A program made the position numbers and the translations under genes. From assembly GCF_007993755.1 (NCBI RefSeq), contig NZ_CP042467.1, forward strand, positions 3,372,001 to 3,436,000: DNA of 64,000 nucleotides, written 5' to 3'. This stretch comes from Microvenator marinus. GTDB taxonomy: Bacteria; Myxococcota_A; Bradymonadia; Bradymonadales; Bradymonadaceae. This document shows, piece by piece, positions 41,584 through 50,164 of this stretch (position 1 is the first letter of the stretch; each line of letters begins with the position of its first letter). The notes under the pieces are model-generated. The model ran no database searches. It saw nothing but the letters and a program-made list of their open reading frames with translations, and was not told where the DNA came from.

Positions 41584-43467
41584 CTACTCTACTGAACGCA
41601 GGGCGGCCTCTTGCATCAGTCCGGTAAGCCGCTGCGCAAACCGTGCGGGCGACTTAATCGGGCTGCCTTCAGCCAGCAGGGCGTGGTCGTAGATCATCTC
41701 CACCCACTCGTTGACTTTGCCGGCGTCCGAGCTCGACATCTTGTTCAATGCTTCGATGAGCGGGTGATTTGGATTTAGCTCCAGAATGCGTTTTTGCTCG
41801 GGCACATCTTGATTCTGTGCGCGTAGCATACGTTCGATATGCGAAGCCAGACCACCCTCGGGAACCACCAAACATGCGGGTGAGTCGGCGAGGCGTTTAG
41901 AGAATCGAACCTCCGAAATCTCGTTCTGTAACACGTCCTGGAAACGCTCAGTCAAAGGCTTCAGCTCTTCTTCTTTGGCCTTTGTTTCCTCGCGCTCTTC
42001 CTCGGTCTCGTTGACGTCGAGCTCGTCCTTGGAAGCGTCTACAAGCTTCTTTCCTTCGTACTCTGGAAGTGTCTCAATGGCCCATTGGTCGATGCCGTCG
42101 GTGAGGTAGAGCACCTCGTATCCCTTCTTACGAAGGACCTCGAGGTGCGGGCTTCCATCGAGCAACGAACGCGACGCCCCGAGTGCATAGTAGATATGCT
42201 CTTGGCCTTCTGGCATGCGCTCAATGTACGCGTCTAGCGATGTAGGCTCGTCCTGCGTGGACGACTCAAATCTGAGTAGTTTTGAGAGTTTGTCTTTGTA
42301 GGTGGGGTCGTAATGCAGACCTTCTTTGATGACCTTCCCAAAATTCTCCCAGATGGCCTTGTAGTCGTCTGGTCGCTCGTCTGCGACCTCCTGCAACAAG
42401 TCCAGTGTGCGCTTGGTAAGTTGTTTGCGGATGGTCTGGACAATGCGCGAGTCCTGCAGAAGTTCACGGCTCACGTTGAGCGGTAGGTCATCGGAGTCCA
42501 CCACGCCCTTCACAAAGCGCAACCAGCGCGGCATCAGGGCTTCCGCCTTGTCCATGATGAACACGCGCTTCACAAACAAGCGCACGCCGTGTTCTGCATC
42601 CGCGTAGAAGAGGTCAAAAGGAGGGCGGCTTGGGATAAACAAGAGACCGGCAAACTGCTGTGTTCCTTCCACCTTGAAATGGGCGCGGGCAACCGGTGGT
42701 TCCCAATCGCCGCTGAGGTGCTTGTAGAACTCCTCGTACTGCTCATCGGTCACATCCGAAGGCGTACGCTGCCAGAGCGCGCTCGCCTTGTTGATCTGCT
42801 CCCATTTCGGCTCTTCCTCGTCCTCGCCGTACTTCATCTCGAGCATCTCGATGGGATGTCCCACGAAATCCGAATACTGTTTGACCAGCTGGCGAAGCCG
42901 CCATGGCGACGCAAAATCCTTCTGGTCCTCACGAAGGTGCAGCACCACAGAGGTTCCGCGAACGTCTCGCTCGGCAGGCTCCACGGTGAACTTCTCCTGC
43001 GCGTCGGACGACCATTTGAAGGCGGCATCTTCGCCAGCCTTCTTGGAAATCACCTCTACCTTGTCGGCCACGAGATAGGCCGAGTAAAAGCCCACACCAA
43101 ACTGCCCGATGATATTGACGTCAGCGCTCTCACCGCGTGATTTGAGCTCTTCGAGGAAGGTCCGCGACCCCGAATGCGCAATGGTCCCGAGAAGCTCAAT
43201 GAGCTCCTCCTCAGACATCCCGATACCGTTGTCCCAAATCGTTAAGGTGCCGGCTTCTTCGTCAGCCTCCAGGCGAATTTTGAGGCCGGAATCGTCGCCG
43301 AGCAGCTCAGGCTCAGTTAACGCCTTGAACTGAAGCTTGTCGAGCGCGTCAGACGCGTTTGAGACCAGCTCACGAAGAAAAATCTCTTTGTTCGAATACA
43401 GAGAATTGATCACCAAGCTAAGAACTTGGGAGACTTCCGCCTTAAATTTACGAGTTGTTTTCGCCAT
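41584..43467 (-). CDS. htpG: Molecular chaperone HtpG (Hsp90)
   Basis: The protein is 627 aa, the usual length. The GHKL ATPase N-domain is clear: ELVSNASDALDKLQF, DNGIGMSEEELI, GQFGVGFYSAYLVADKV and GTSVVLHLRED. A middle domain (VFIMDKAEALMPRWLRFVKGVVDSDDLPLNVSRE) and C-terminal dimerisation domain follow. It folds and remodels client proteins with ATP in the cytoplasm. GAGAGG lies upstream of the ATG at 43467. I see no clear heat-shock promoter in the 120-nt gap upstream. Convergent with the beta-helix lipoprotein gene. Confidence 0.95.
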   Translation of the reverse strand: MAKTTRKFKAEVSQVLSLVINSLYSNKEIFLRELVSNASDALDKLQFKALTEPELLGDDSGLKIRLEADEEAGTLTIWDNGIGMSEEELIELLGTIAHSGSRTFLEELKSRGESADVNIIGQFGVGFYSAYLVADKVEVISKKAGEDAAFKWSSDAQEKFTVEPAERDVRGTSVVLHLREDQKDFASPWRLRQLVKQYSDFVGHPIEMLEMKYGEDEEEPKWEQINKASALWQRTPSDVTDEQYEEFYKHLSGDWEPPVARAHFKVEGTQQFAGLLFIPSRPPFDLFYADAEHGVRLFVKRVFIMDKAEALMPRWLRFVKGVVDSDDLPLNVSRELLQDSRIVQTIRKQLTKRTLDLLQEVADERPDDYKAIWENFGKVIKEGLHYDPTYKDKLSKLLRFESSTQDEPTSLDAYIERMPEGQEHIYYALGASRSLLDGSPHLEVLRKKGYEVLYLTDGIDQWAIETLPEYEGKKLVDASKDELDVNETEEEREETKAKEEELKPLTERFQDVLQNEISEVRFSKRLADSPACLVVPEGGLASHIERMLRAQNQDVPEQKRILELNPNHPLIEALNKMSSSDAGKVNEWVEMIYDHALLAEGSPIKSPARFAQRLTGLMQEAALRSVE

Positions 43468-43587
43468 TATTTATCCTCTCAATTACAAACGTACACGCCT
43501 AGAATAGCGCGCCAAACGTGAGCGCCCGGACCCAAGAGTCAAGGAGAATTTCTTCAATGTTTTGTGAATTGAGACTTAAAGGCCTAG

Positions 43588-43965
43588 TCAGGGCTCGCGC
43601 GGGTCTTGGGGCGGTAGTACCAACTCTTTCGTCTCTTGGCGCCGGATAGCAGTTTCCAGGCGTTGGATCTGGGAATCCAAGAGTTCACCAATACTTTGAG
43701 CCTCCAGCCACTCGTGCAGTGCACGATTCATTAGTGTTTGATAGCTACCATCTTCTCCAGCAAGATCTTTGAAACGCTCAACGATATCAGCATCCAAACG
43801 TATAGTGAGTTGTTTCTTCGGGGCCGAGGCCAGGCGTAGGTGTTCCCGTATTGCCTTTGGGCCCCGACCGATGAACGTCCTGTTCTCTGGAACTGAGCTA
43901 TACTCTGCTTCCAGTCGGTCAAGCTCATCGGAGATTTCTTTGTCTGCCTTAATGTTTGAACTCAT
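43588..43965 (-). CDS. brnA: BrnA-type antitoxin
   Basis: The protein is 125 aa. The C-terminal half has a ribbon-helix-helix DNA-binding motif (QLTIRLDADIVERFKDLAGEDGSYQTLMNRALHEWL); the N-terminal part wraps the toxin. BrnA binds and neutralises BrnT and represses the operon. The gene follows brnT with a 17-nt overlap, the usual toxin-first order of this family. An 18-bp palindrome upstream of brnT (44250-44267) is the likely operator. Symbol by family resemblance. Confidence 0.8.
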   Translation of the reverse strand: MSSNIKADKEISDELDRLEAEYSSVPENRTFIGRGPKAIREHLRLASAPKKQLTIRLDADIVERFKDLAGEDGSYQTLMNRALHEWLEAQSIGELLDSQIQRLETAIRRQETKELVLPPQDPREP

Positions 43966-44221
43966 CTTGCCACTCCTTACTTGCCGGAAAAGCCGTGACT
44001 ATTCGATAAAGCGGGAGATCTTCGTCACTGATTATCACTTGAAGCATCCTTCCCTCTTTCGTTGGTCCGACGCACATGTCTCTACCGGGGTTTCCCTGAG
44101 GATCCTCGAAGTACATTGAGACTTCACTCTCCATTACATCGACGACTTCCGCGAACGTAACTCCGTGCTTTTCCTGAACCATTAGGTACTTTCGCTCGTC
44201 CCAAATATATCCAGTATCCAT
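43949..44221 (-). CDS. brnT: BrnT-type ribonuclease toxin
   Basis: The protein is 90 aa. YIWDERKYLMVQEKHGVTFAEVVDV is the BrnT N-terminal signature (W-D-x-K...KHG..F.E), and RMLQVIISDEDLPLYRIVTAFPASKEW matches the C-terminal strands. BrnT is a RelE-like mRNA-cutting toxin held inactive by BrnA. The ATG at 44221 is followed by its partner in a 17-nt overlap. The tandem -35/-10 pair and palindrome in 44250-44291 are probably its promoter and operator. Confidence 0.85.
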   Translation of the reverse strand: MDTGYIWDERKYLMVQEKHGVTFAEVVDVMESEVSMYFEDPQGNPGRDMCVGPTKEGRMLQVIISDEDLPLYRIVTAFPASKEWQDEFKH

Positions 44222-44249
44222 AATTCACCGGAACCGAGGCCAACCCCTA

Positions 44250-44267
44250 TAACAACAATTGTAGTTA
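44250..44267. promoter_or_regulatory. Palindromic operator candidate of brnTA
   Basis: TAAC-A-ACAATTGT-A-GTTA is an 18-bp palindrome with one mismatched pair, symmetric about ACAATTGT. It is 29 nt upstream of the brnT ATG and its right arm covers the candidate -10 (TAACTA on the minus strand). This fits repression by a dimeric ribbon-helix-helix protein such as BrnA. Inferred from position. Confidence 0.6.
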
Positions 44268-44291
44268 CGGCAATGCTTGCAGTCAAGTCAA
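44262..44291 (-). promoter_or_regulatory. Candidate brnTA promoter
   Basis: On the minus strand, TTGACT (44291-44286) is separated by 18 nt from TAACTA (44267-44262). The -10 is weak. It overlaps the palindrome. Confidence 0.45.
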
Positions 44292-44296
44292 CGCAA

Positions 44297-44935
44297 TCAC
44301 TTAAGAAGCTTTCTGGCGATCTTGAAGACGAGCTTGCCGAGGAAGACTACCGGATGGGTACTCTTCTTTGGAGGAGGCGTGTAGGTGGACTGTGGGCGCT
44401 CACGCTCAGCCTTTGGTGCTTCCGTCTTGGGAGCCTCTTTCTTAGCTTCGGCTTTGGGCTCGGCAGGCTTCTTTGGCTCAGCAGGTTTCTCGGTTTTCTT
44501 TGCAGCGGGCTTTGGCTTTTCTGACTTCTTGGCAGCAGGCTTGTCTGCTGACTTGGCTTTTGCGGGCTTCTTGGCCTCTGGTGTGGCTTTCTCGGCCTTA
44601 GGTGCCTTCTCGGCCTTAGGTGCCTTCTCGGCCTTAGGTGCCTTCTCGGCCTTAGGTGCTTTAGGCGTCTTTGCTTTGGTAGGAGCCTTGGGTGCTTCCA
44701 CCACGTCGGCAGCCTTTCCGGCAGCGCTCTTAAGCTCGAGGGCCGACTTCAAAATCGACTTCTCCTTGGCAGCACCCACACCCTTGATGGTCTGGAGCTT
44801 CTTGTCTTGTGCAGCCGCGATGAGGTCATCAAGACTCCTGACCCCCAGATCATCATAAGCTGCTTCGGCGTAGGCCGGCCCAAGATTCTTCACATTGGCC
44901 AATGTCTCGATCACATTCTTTTTTGTAGCTGCCAT
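44297..44935 (-). CDS. Helix-hairpin-helix protein with a lysine-rich histone-like tail
   Basis: The protein is 212 aa. Residues 1-75 hold helix-hairpin-helix motifs (VKNLGPAYAEAAYDDLGVRSLDDLIAA, LQTIKGVGAAKEKSIL), which bind DNA without sequence specificity. Residues about 80-180 are Lys/Ala/Pro/Glu-rich, including four KAEKAP units, like the C-terminal tail of histone H1 or bacterial nucleoid proteins. A short basic/hydrophobic end (HPVVFLGKLVFKIARKLLK) follows. It probably binds and compacts DNA. The four KAEKAP units are encoded by the 18-bp repeats at 44591-44662. No operon partner is evident. Confidence 0.75.
   Translation of the reverse strand: MAATKKNVIETLANVKNLGPAYAEAAYDDLGVRSLDDLIAAAQDKKLQTIKGVGAAKEKSILKSALELKSAAGKAADVVEAPKAPTKAKTPKAPKAEKAPKAEKAPKAEKAPKAEKATPEAKKPAKAKSADKPAAKKSEKPKPAAKKTEKPAEPKKPAEPKAEAKKEAPKTEAPKAERERPQSTYTPPPKKSTHPVVFLGKLVFKIARKLLK
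44591..44662 (-). repeat. Tandem 18-bp repeats, four copies, in the HhH/histone-like gene
   Basis: The plus-strand unit CTCGGCCTTAGGTGCCTT occurs three times exactly and a fourth time with one change. On the minus strand each copy encodes KAEKAP. Identity at the DNA level suggests recent copy-number change by slippage, so the tail length may vary between strains. Confidence 0.9.
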
Positions 44936-45064
44936 GTCATCTCCTGAAAATTATTTGTAGAAGAGGGTGTTGTCCTCTTCAGATGGTCGGCGAGTCGGAG
45001 TCTAACGCTCTAATTCTTTGATTGCTATTGTAAATAAGAAAGACTCGAATCCAGGCTTGAGAAA

Positions 45065-46129
45065 CTAACCCGCCTGAGTTCCAGACGAGAGACCCAATCT
45101 CGAAATCTTAGTCTCATCACCCAAAACCGCTCGGCACCAATCCAACCTCTCAAGGTACCACTGAACCGTGCGACGAATTCCCGAATCGAACGTTTCTTCG
45201 GGCGTCCAACCGAGCTCACTCTCAATCTTCGAGGCGTCGATGGCATAACGAAGATCGTGGCCCGGGCGGTCCTTCACAAAGGTAATGAAGTCGGCATGTT
45301 TCGTGCCGGGGAGGAACTCATCCAAAAGTCCACAAATCGTATGTACAACCTCGAGATTTGTCTTCTCGTTGTGACCACCAATATTGTAGGTCTCACCCAC
45401 TTTGCCATGCTCCACCACGCGCACCAGCGCCCGCACATGGTCGTCTACATAGAGCCAATCACGGATATTATCGCCCTTTCCATACACCGGAATCGCGTCG
45501 TGATTTCGAGCCTTGAGAATCACCACAGGAATCAACTTCTCCGGGAACTGATACGGGCCGTAATTATTCGAGCAGTTCGTGATCAGAACAGGGAGCCCGA
45601 ACGTATGGTACCACGCACGCACGAGGTGGTCGGATGACGCCTTGGACGCACTGTACGGAGACCGCGGAGAATAAGGCGTATCCTCGGTAAAGAACCCTTC
45701 GGCTCCAAGCTCTCCGAAGACCTCATCCGTTGAGATGTGGTGGAATCTGAACCCGGCACGTTTCGTGCCGTCAAGCGTTTCATAATAATCCCGCGCCACC
45801 TGAAGCAGTACCGCAGTGCCCACAATATTCGTTTGAATGAACTCGCCGGGACCATCGATAGAACGGTCTACGTGCGACTCAGCGGCGAGGTGCATGATGG
45901 TGTCGGGCTGAGTCGTTCGAATCAACTCTCCCATAGCCTGCGCGTCACATATATCGGCCTGAACAAACCGATATCGTGCACCTTCACTCACGCCTTCGAG
46001 CGACTCAAGGTGGCCGGCGTACGTCAACTTGTCCACATTGACGATATTCCAGTCCGTATGCTGAAAGAGGTATCGAATCAGCGCCGAACCAATAAATCCA
46101 GCACCACCAGTCACTAATACAGTCTTCAA
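45065..46129 (-). CDS. rfbB: dTDP-glucose 4,6-dehydratase
   Basis: The protein is 354 aa. The [14 protein letters not shown] Rossmann site, [12 protein letters not shown], the STDEVFG and [16 protein letters not shown] motifs (Tyr-x3-Lys catalytic pair) and the [15 protein letters not shown] region are diagnostic. It converts dTDP-glucose to dTDP-4-keto-6-deoxyglucose for rhamnose-type surface sugars. The start is TTG at 46129 (GAGG 5-8 nt upstream). It acts after RfbA, whose gene is 25 kb away; no sugar-nucleotide gene adjoins it here. Confidence 0.95.
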   Translation of the reverse strand: MKTVLVTGGAGFIGSALIRYLFQHTDWNIVNVDKLTYAGHLESLEGVSEGARYRFVQADICDAQAMGELIRTTQPDTIMHLAAESHVDRSIDGPGEFIQTNIVGTAVLLQVARDYYETLDGTKRAGFRFHHISTDEVFGELGAEGFFTEDTPYSPRSPYSASKASSDHLVRAWYHTFGLPVLITNCSNNYGPYQFPEKLIPVVILKARNHDAIPVYGKGDNIRDWLYVDDHVRALVRVVEHGKVGETYNIGGHNEKTNLEVVHTICGLLDEFLPGTKHADFITFVKDRPGHDLRYAIDASKIESELGWTPEETFDSGIRRTVQWYLERLDWCRAVLGDETKISRLGLSSGTQAG

Positions 46130-46155
46130 GGCAACCTCACGAAATGTGGTTTTCT

Positions 46156-46740
46156 CTAAAAAAGCCAGCCTACACCCAGCCCAAAACTCCAGTCGAAGTG
46201 TTGTGGCCTTAAGATGAGGTCTAGGTCAAGTCCGACACTCAGAGTTTCCACGATGGCCAGCCCCGCGCCGAAACGCGTGCTCCCAAAGCCCTGAATGTCC
46301 CAGCCCGAATACGCGTTACCCGATGTATCCTCGATTTGGCTAAGACGTATCAACGGTCCGCCGCCCACCATGGCGCTCAGACGAAAGGCACCGAACCACT
46401 TTTCTAAACCGCCGTGAAAGCCCCAGAGAATCAGGTCATTGGAGGCCTCCAAGGGTCCAAAACTATTGGTTCGCCAGGACCAGTCCAACGACGTTTGGGC
46501 GCCAAACCACTCGCTGAGACGGCGGTCGAGACTCAGGCGCACGTAGTTATTACGCTCAAAATCACTGACGCGGTCCCAATGGTAGACACCGTATCCGAGG
46601 TCCAGACGCCACGTGTTTGTGGGCTCTACAAACACACCGGCCCAGTAGCTTTTATACGGGTCTTCTTCGGGAGGTGCGGCGTCTTCGGCGAAGGCAAGTG
46701 CTGACCAAAAGAGCGCCACCACGACCGTAAGCGTCTTCAT
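46156..46740 (-). CDS. Outer-membrane beta-barrel-like protein
   Basis: About 194 aa. The signal peptide ([18 protein letters not shown]) is cut before EDAA. The mature part has repeated aromatic-ended strands and ends in WLF, a BAM-type C-terminus. The ATG at 46740 is chosen because it starts the signal peptide and overlaps the upstream stop (ATGA); the frame extends upstream to 46950 but that part is an in-frame read of the neighbouring gene. Co-transcribed with the metalloprotease-like and monooxygenase lipoproteins. Function unknown. Confidence 0.65.
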   Translation of the reverse strand: MKTLTVVVALFWSALAFAEDAAPPEEDPYKSYWAGVFVEPTNTWRLDLGYGVYHWDRVSDFERNNYVRLSLDRRLSEWFGAQTSLDWSWRTNSFGPLEASNDLILWGFHGGLEKWFGAFRLSAMVGGGPLIRLSQIEDTSGNAYSGWDIQGFGSTRFGAGLAIVETLSVGLDLDLILRPQHFDWSFGLGVGWLF

Positions 46741-47849
46741 TGGGCACACTCCAGGCTGGCCTCTAGTGGCGTCAGACGCTCCCTGAAGCGCTCGCAAACA
46801 TGGGTGCGCTCTGCAGCCGGGCTCGCGTTCACAAACGCGTTGAAGAAGCTCACGATTCGAAAATCCGGGCCTGGACCGCGGATGGCGTAGAGCGAGTCGA
46901 GGACAAGAGCACCGAGCTCTTCGGCGGAAAACACATCGAGTAGCGACCAAATCGTGCTCGCCACCACACTCCCGAGGTCGTACGGGTTGTAAGTGAGCTC
47001 ATCCTGATTTTGTGCAGTATCCAAGAGCCCTTGGTCTAGCGTTCGCAACACGGCCAAGTCACGGTCGATTCCAAAATCTGCCGTAATCGAGGGCTCGATG
47101 AAATTCGCGTCTCCCGTCTCAAGCGCTCCAAAAATATCCGCCACGCCCTCGTCTAGTGAGCGCAATTCATTGATGGCCGCGTTTGGCCATTCTTCAAAAA
47201 GGTACTCAGGCACGCGTTCATCGTTGTAGACCACTCGATTAAAGACGGCGTGCGAATACTCGTGGACCATCACGCCTCGGTTTGCGGCGAGCGGAAGCTC
47301 GCTGAGCAGAAATTGTGGAGGCAGCAAGAACGCGTCGAGCGTGTAGGCGTATGCGGCATTATCGGTCAGAAGCGGTATCGGCAATAGGATTGGCCCTGTG
47401 TCCACAGTGGGCCGGTAGTAGGTTGGAAGAGGCCCCACGGAATCTTGGAGGTCCAGTCCTTCGAAGTAGATTTTCGCGCGCTCGACGTGATGGTAGGCCG
47501 TGAGCATCATGAGTGAATCCGTGTCGAAGGGCACCACCACATTCGATTGCATCTCAAAATCGAGCTGCGGCGCGATATCGTCTCGGACCAGAAGGGCCTG
47601 CTCAAATTCCTCGGCCGTTTCTGGCGCGCTGACCCCGGCGTAAAGCTCACCGCCATGGCGCATGGTGAGTGCGCTTCCTCGCACTTCCACTACGGATTCC
47701 AGGGTTTCGAGGGGACGCTCAGCGAGCTGGTAGGTCTGGTCTTCGAGGTCCATGACCACGTAGCGAGTCTCGAAGTTGATGCCGGGCTCCGATGGGCCGC
47801 AACCAAGACTCAGGAGGACGAAGATTCCTGCGATTCCCAGAGTTTTCAT
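46737..47849 (-). CDS. Putative gluzincin-type zinc metalloprotease lipoprotein
   Basis: About 370 aa. The signal peptide ends in LSLGC (lipobox). VMVHEYSHAVFNRV carries HExxH (H-E-Y-S-H) and SLDEGVADIFGALE supplies the downstream Glu-x3-Asp of gluzincins such as thermolysin- and FTP-related peptidases. Overall it does not match a named family that I recognise. ATG 47849 is preferred; a GTG at 47855 would instead give a 4-nt GTGA overlap with the upstream stop. It lies between the cytochrome-monooxygenase and the barrel genes in one operon. Confidence 0.7.
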   Translation of the reverse strand: MKTLGIAGIFVLLSLGCGPSEPGINFETRYVVMDLEDQTYQLAERPLETLESVVEVRGSALTMRHGGELYAGVSAPETAEEFEQALLVRDDIAPQLDFEMQSNVVVPFDTDSLMMLTAYHHVERAKIYFEGLDLQDSVGPLPTYYRPTVDTGPILLPIPLLTDNAAYAYTLDAFLLPPQFLLSELPLAANRGVMVHEYSHAVFNRVVYNDERVPEYLFEEWPNAAINELRSLDEGVADIFGALETGDANFIEPSITADFGIDRDLAVLRTLDQGLLDTAQNQDELTYNPYDLGSVVASTIWSLLDVFSAEELGALVLDSLYAIRGPGPDFRIVSFFNAFVNASPAAERTHVCERFRERLTPLEASLECAQ

Positions 47850-47851
47850 AC

Positions 47852-49618
47852 TCACTTCAACTCAAACTCGTAAACACTTTGGAAGTTCACGTTGAACGCA
47901 TTCCCGCTGATTGCGAAGCGCAAGGTCGTGCCATCCGTTACATAAGGAATCTGGGCAGGGGCCTGCGCACAAACGGCCTCGCCCACAAGCGCCTCGGTGT
48001 TGGAGGTGTCCGATGCCATCGTGAAGGACACACTGGTGGCTGGCTGTGTGAAGGACTGACCTGTCGTCAAGAGAACATCCGAGACAATATCGGCGTCCAT
48101 CGTGAACGCCCCGTCTTGGTAAACCACCTGGCCACGCGCCAGAATCTTGGAGCGCTCAAGGTCGATATCTCCAATCGGAGTGGCTGCGGACTCACGCCAA
48201 ATTTCGATCGCCTTCAATTCATAGGTCCCGGCACTTATCGTGCCGCCGTCCAAGCCATCAACCTCGCCAACTACAAATCGCCCCTCGACTAGAGCCGGCG
48301 CGTCGAACCCACCTTCGAGGCACTGTCCTGCGGTGTACTCGACGTCCTCCAAAGTGCTCGTTTCGACATCATCGCAATAGCGAGCGGGCGGGGGCGGAGT
48401 CACGTACATGAAGTTGAAACACATCTCGTCTTCGGTCTTCGGGCCGGCGGTCACCGCGCCGGTGTTCGGATTATCAAATCCGCAGCGCGTTTCAATGCGG
48501 TCGCCCGGGGAGAGCGTGACAGGCGTGCTGTAGAAAAGCTGCGTCTCAAAATCCCAGTTCTTGAGGTCGATCAGATTTTCTCGCTCGCCTGATGCCCGCA
48601 CGATCTCCTGAGAGAACGAGTCCCCGATTTCGTGCATATGCGGCATGCCCGCAAGAAGCCGTGTTTCCTGGCTGATCGGGCACTCACCCGTGACGTCTTG
48701 AGCCGTGCGCCCAGGCACCTGGAAGTAGACCGGGCCAATCGCCACCATGCCGTACTCGGTCCCCTCGGCCGGTCCGTGATAGAGCCGAACGCCGCTGCTA
48801 TCCTTCAAGTCCTCGATACCCGCGCCGTTGTTGTAGTGCAGTTGGAGGACGTAGCGTTCACCACCTTGTGCGCGCAACCCTCCATCCTCGAACTGAACGG
48901 CGCCAGTTCCAGGAGCCCAGGCGTAGAGGTAATCACTGCCCGAGGGCATCCCAACGCAATTATGCGGCTCAAGCGGGGCGTTCTTATCGTTGTCCCGCAG
49001 CAGAACTACGTGGTGCAGAACCTCGGACTTGTCCTCCACGATTTCGATGCGCCGGATGAACTGGTCCTCGTCGAAAGGAATCTCGAATGTGAAGCATTGG
49101 TAGCGGTCTACCCAACCGGTTTCGATCGGAAAGTCGGGAGCGACAAGGTCGATGTAGGGTACGTCGGCCGGGGGCTCGGAGGGGCCTAGAAAGACCGGGC
49201 GGTTCACGGTCAGGCGCGGCACGGCATTGTACTCGCCTTCGGAGCACGTGGCCCAATCCACAAACTTAGCGACTTCTTCGGGCGTCATTCCGGGCATGCC
49301 GATTGGAGGCATGGTGCCTTGGCCTACGCGTCGGGCTCCAAGCTCGGCGCGCGTGATGTCGAAATCTCGAACCATTAGCGCGTCGTAGCTCGAGAGGTCG
49401 TGCGGCGCGCCATAATCAGGGGCAGGGCCGTGGCATCCCGCGCAGTGAAGGTCCACCAGTGGCTTGATTTCCTCCCATTGAGCCGCGTCAGGAACACAGC
49501 CGGTGACTTCTTCCGGGGGCTGATTTTCAGGCTCCTCAGGCGTTGAGTCGCATGCAGCGGCGAGCACAGCGACTAGGCAGAGGATCTGTCCTCGTCGGAA
49601 GGACGTTGAGAAGTTCAT
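47852..49618 (-). CDS. Lipoprotein fusing a c-type cytochrome to a copper type II (PHM-like) monooxygenase
   Basis: The protein is 588 aa. A signal peptide ends in AAAC23. Residues about 55-125 are a cytochrome c with CAGCH (59-63) and a GTMPP Met (103). Residues about 175-410 contain the copper type II ascorbate-dependent monooxygenase pattern: HH (202-203), LQLHY (H261), PHMHE (H327, H329) and EMC (M399). These are the equivalents of the three-His CuH and His-His-Met CuM sites of PHM/DBH, which hydroxylate C-H bonds with O2 and reductant. A Cys-rich beta part of about 170 residues follows. The fused haem could supply electrons. The substrate is not known. Confidence 0.8.
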   Translation of the reverse strand: MNFSTSFRRGQILCLVAVLAAACDSTPEEPENQPPEEVTGCVPDAAQWEEIKPLVDLHCAGCHGPAPDYGAPHDLSSYDALMVRDFDITRAELGARRVGQGTMPPIGMPGMTPEEVAKFVDWATCSEGEYNAVPRLTVNRPVFLGPSEPPADVPYIDLVAPDFPIETGWVDRYQCFTFEIPFDEDQFIRRIEIVEDKSEVLHHVVLLRDNDKNAPLEPHNCVGMPSGSDYLYAWAPGTGAVQFEDGGLRAQGGERYVLQLHYNNGAGIEDLKDSSGVRLYHGPAEGTEYGMVAIGPVYFQVPGRTAQDVTGECPISQETRLLAGMPHMHEIGDSFSQEIVRASGERENLIDLKNWDFETQLFYSTPVTLSPGDRIETRCGFDNPNTGAVTAGPKTEDEMCFNFMYVTPPPPARYCDDVETSTLEDVEYTAGQCLEGGFDAPALVEGRFVVGEVDGLDGGTISAGTYELKAIEIWRESAATPIGDIDLERSKILARGQVVYQDGAFTMDADIVSDVLLTTGQSFTQPATSVSFTMASDTSNTEALVGEAVCAQAPAQIPYVTDGTTLRFAISGNAFNVNFQSVYEFELK

Positions 49619-49645
49619 AGTTCACCAACTTTCAAGGATTTGACT

Positions 49646-50155
49646 CTACTTGGACCAATTGACCCAGTTATCAGCATAGTCGAGATAGAAGTTCACTCCA
49701 AACTCGGACTGCGCATCGAAGCGTACCCAATAGGTCTCGCCGCGGCGAACCTCGCGACGGTAGGCGAGCACAGGGGGATTTTCAGCGAACTCATCGCAAC
49801 GGATGTCTTCGGAGATGCCACCACCCGCAGTGCCATCAGCCTGAGCAAATCGCGCAAGGTTACTCGAAGGCCGCGCGTCCACCTGAGCCAGGACCACCTC
49901 GCCATCCCTAGGTGCCTTGAAGCTCCCCAATGCCCAGACGTCCTCGCCCTCGAACCACGGAAACTCAACGTTCTGACCGCTTGGAAAAAGCTCGAGCCCC
50001 ACTGCCCCGTCCGCGTTCATGACGTTGGTCTTCTCCGTCAACCGAATCGAGAGACATACATTCTCACCGAGACTCTCCGGCGGGTTCTCATCGCGCGGGT
50101 CCTCAACGCACCCGAGACTCGTCAAAGCAACTAAGATAACCATCCATCTAGACAT
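49646..50155 (-). CDS. Small hypothetical lipoprotein
   Basis: The protein is 169 aa. The signal peptide ends in SLGC (lipobox), then an acidic linker (VEDPRDENPPES). The body is beta-rich with aromatic residues (FPWFEGEDVWAL, YWVRFDA, FYLDYADNWVNW). It lies 27 nt upstream of the cytochrome-monooxygenase start on the same strand and may be the first gene of that operon. I recognise no family. Confidence 0.65.
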   Translation of the reverse strand: MSRWMVILVALTSLGCVEDPRDENPPESLGENVCLSIRLTEKTNVMNADGAVGLELFPSGQNVEFPWFEGEDVWALGSFKAPRDGEVVLAQVDARPSSNLARFAQADGTAGGGISEDIRCDEFAENPPVLAYRREVRRGETYWVRFDAQSEFGVNFYLDYADNWVNWSK

Positions 50156-50164
50156 ATCTGCTCC

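Noticed and set aside
43468-43587. A heat-shock (sigma-32) promoter of htpG
   Set aside because: A TTGACT is present upstream but no -10 of either the sigma-70 or sigma-32 type at a suitable distance.
44591-44662. A CRISPR-like array
   Set aside because: The 18-bp repeats are contiguous without spacers and lie in frame in a coding sequence.
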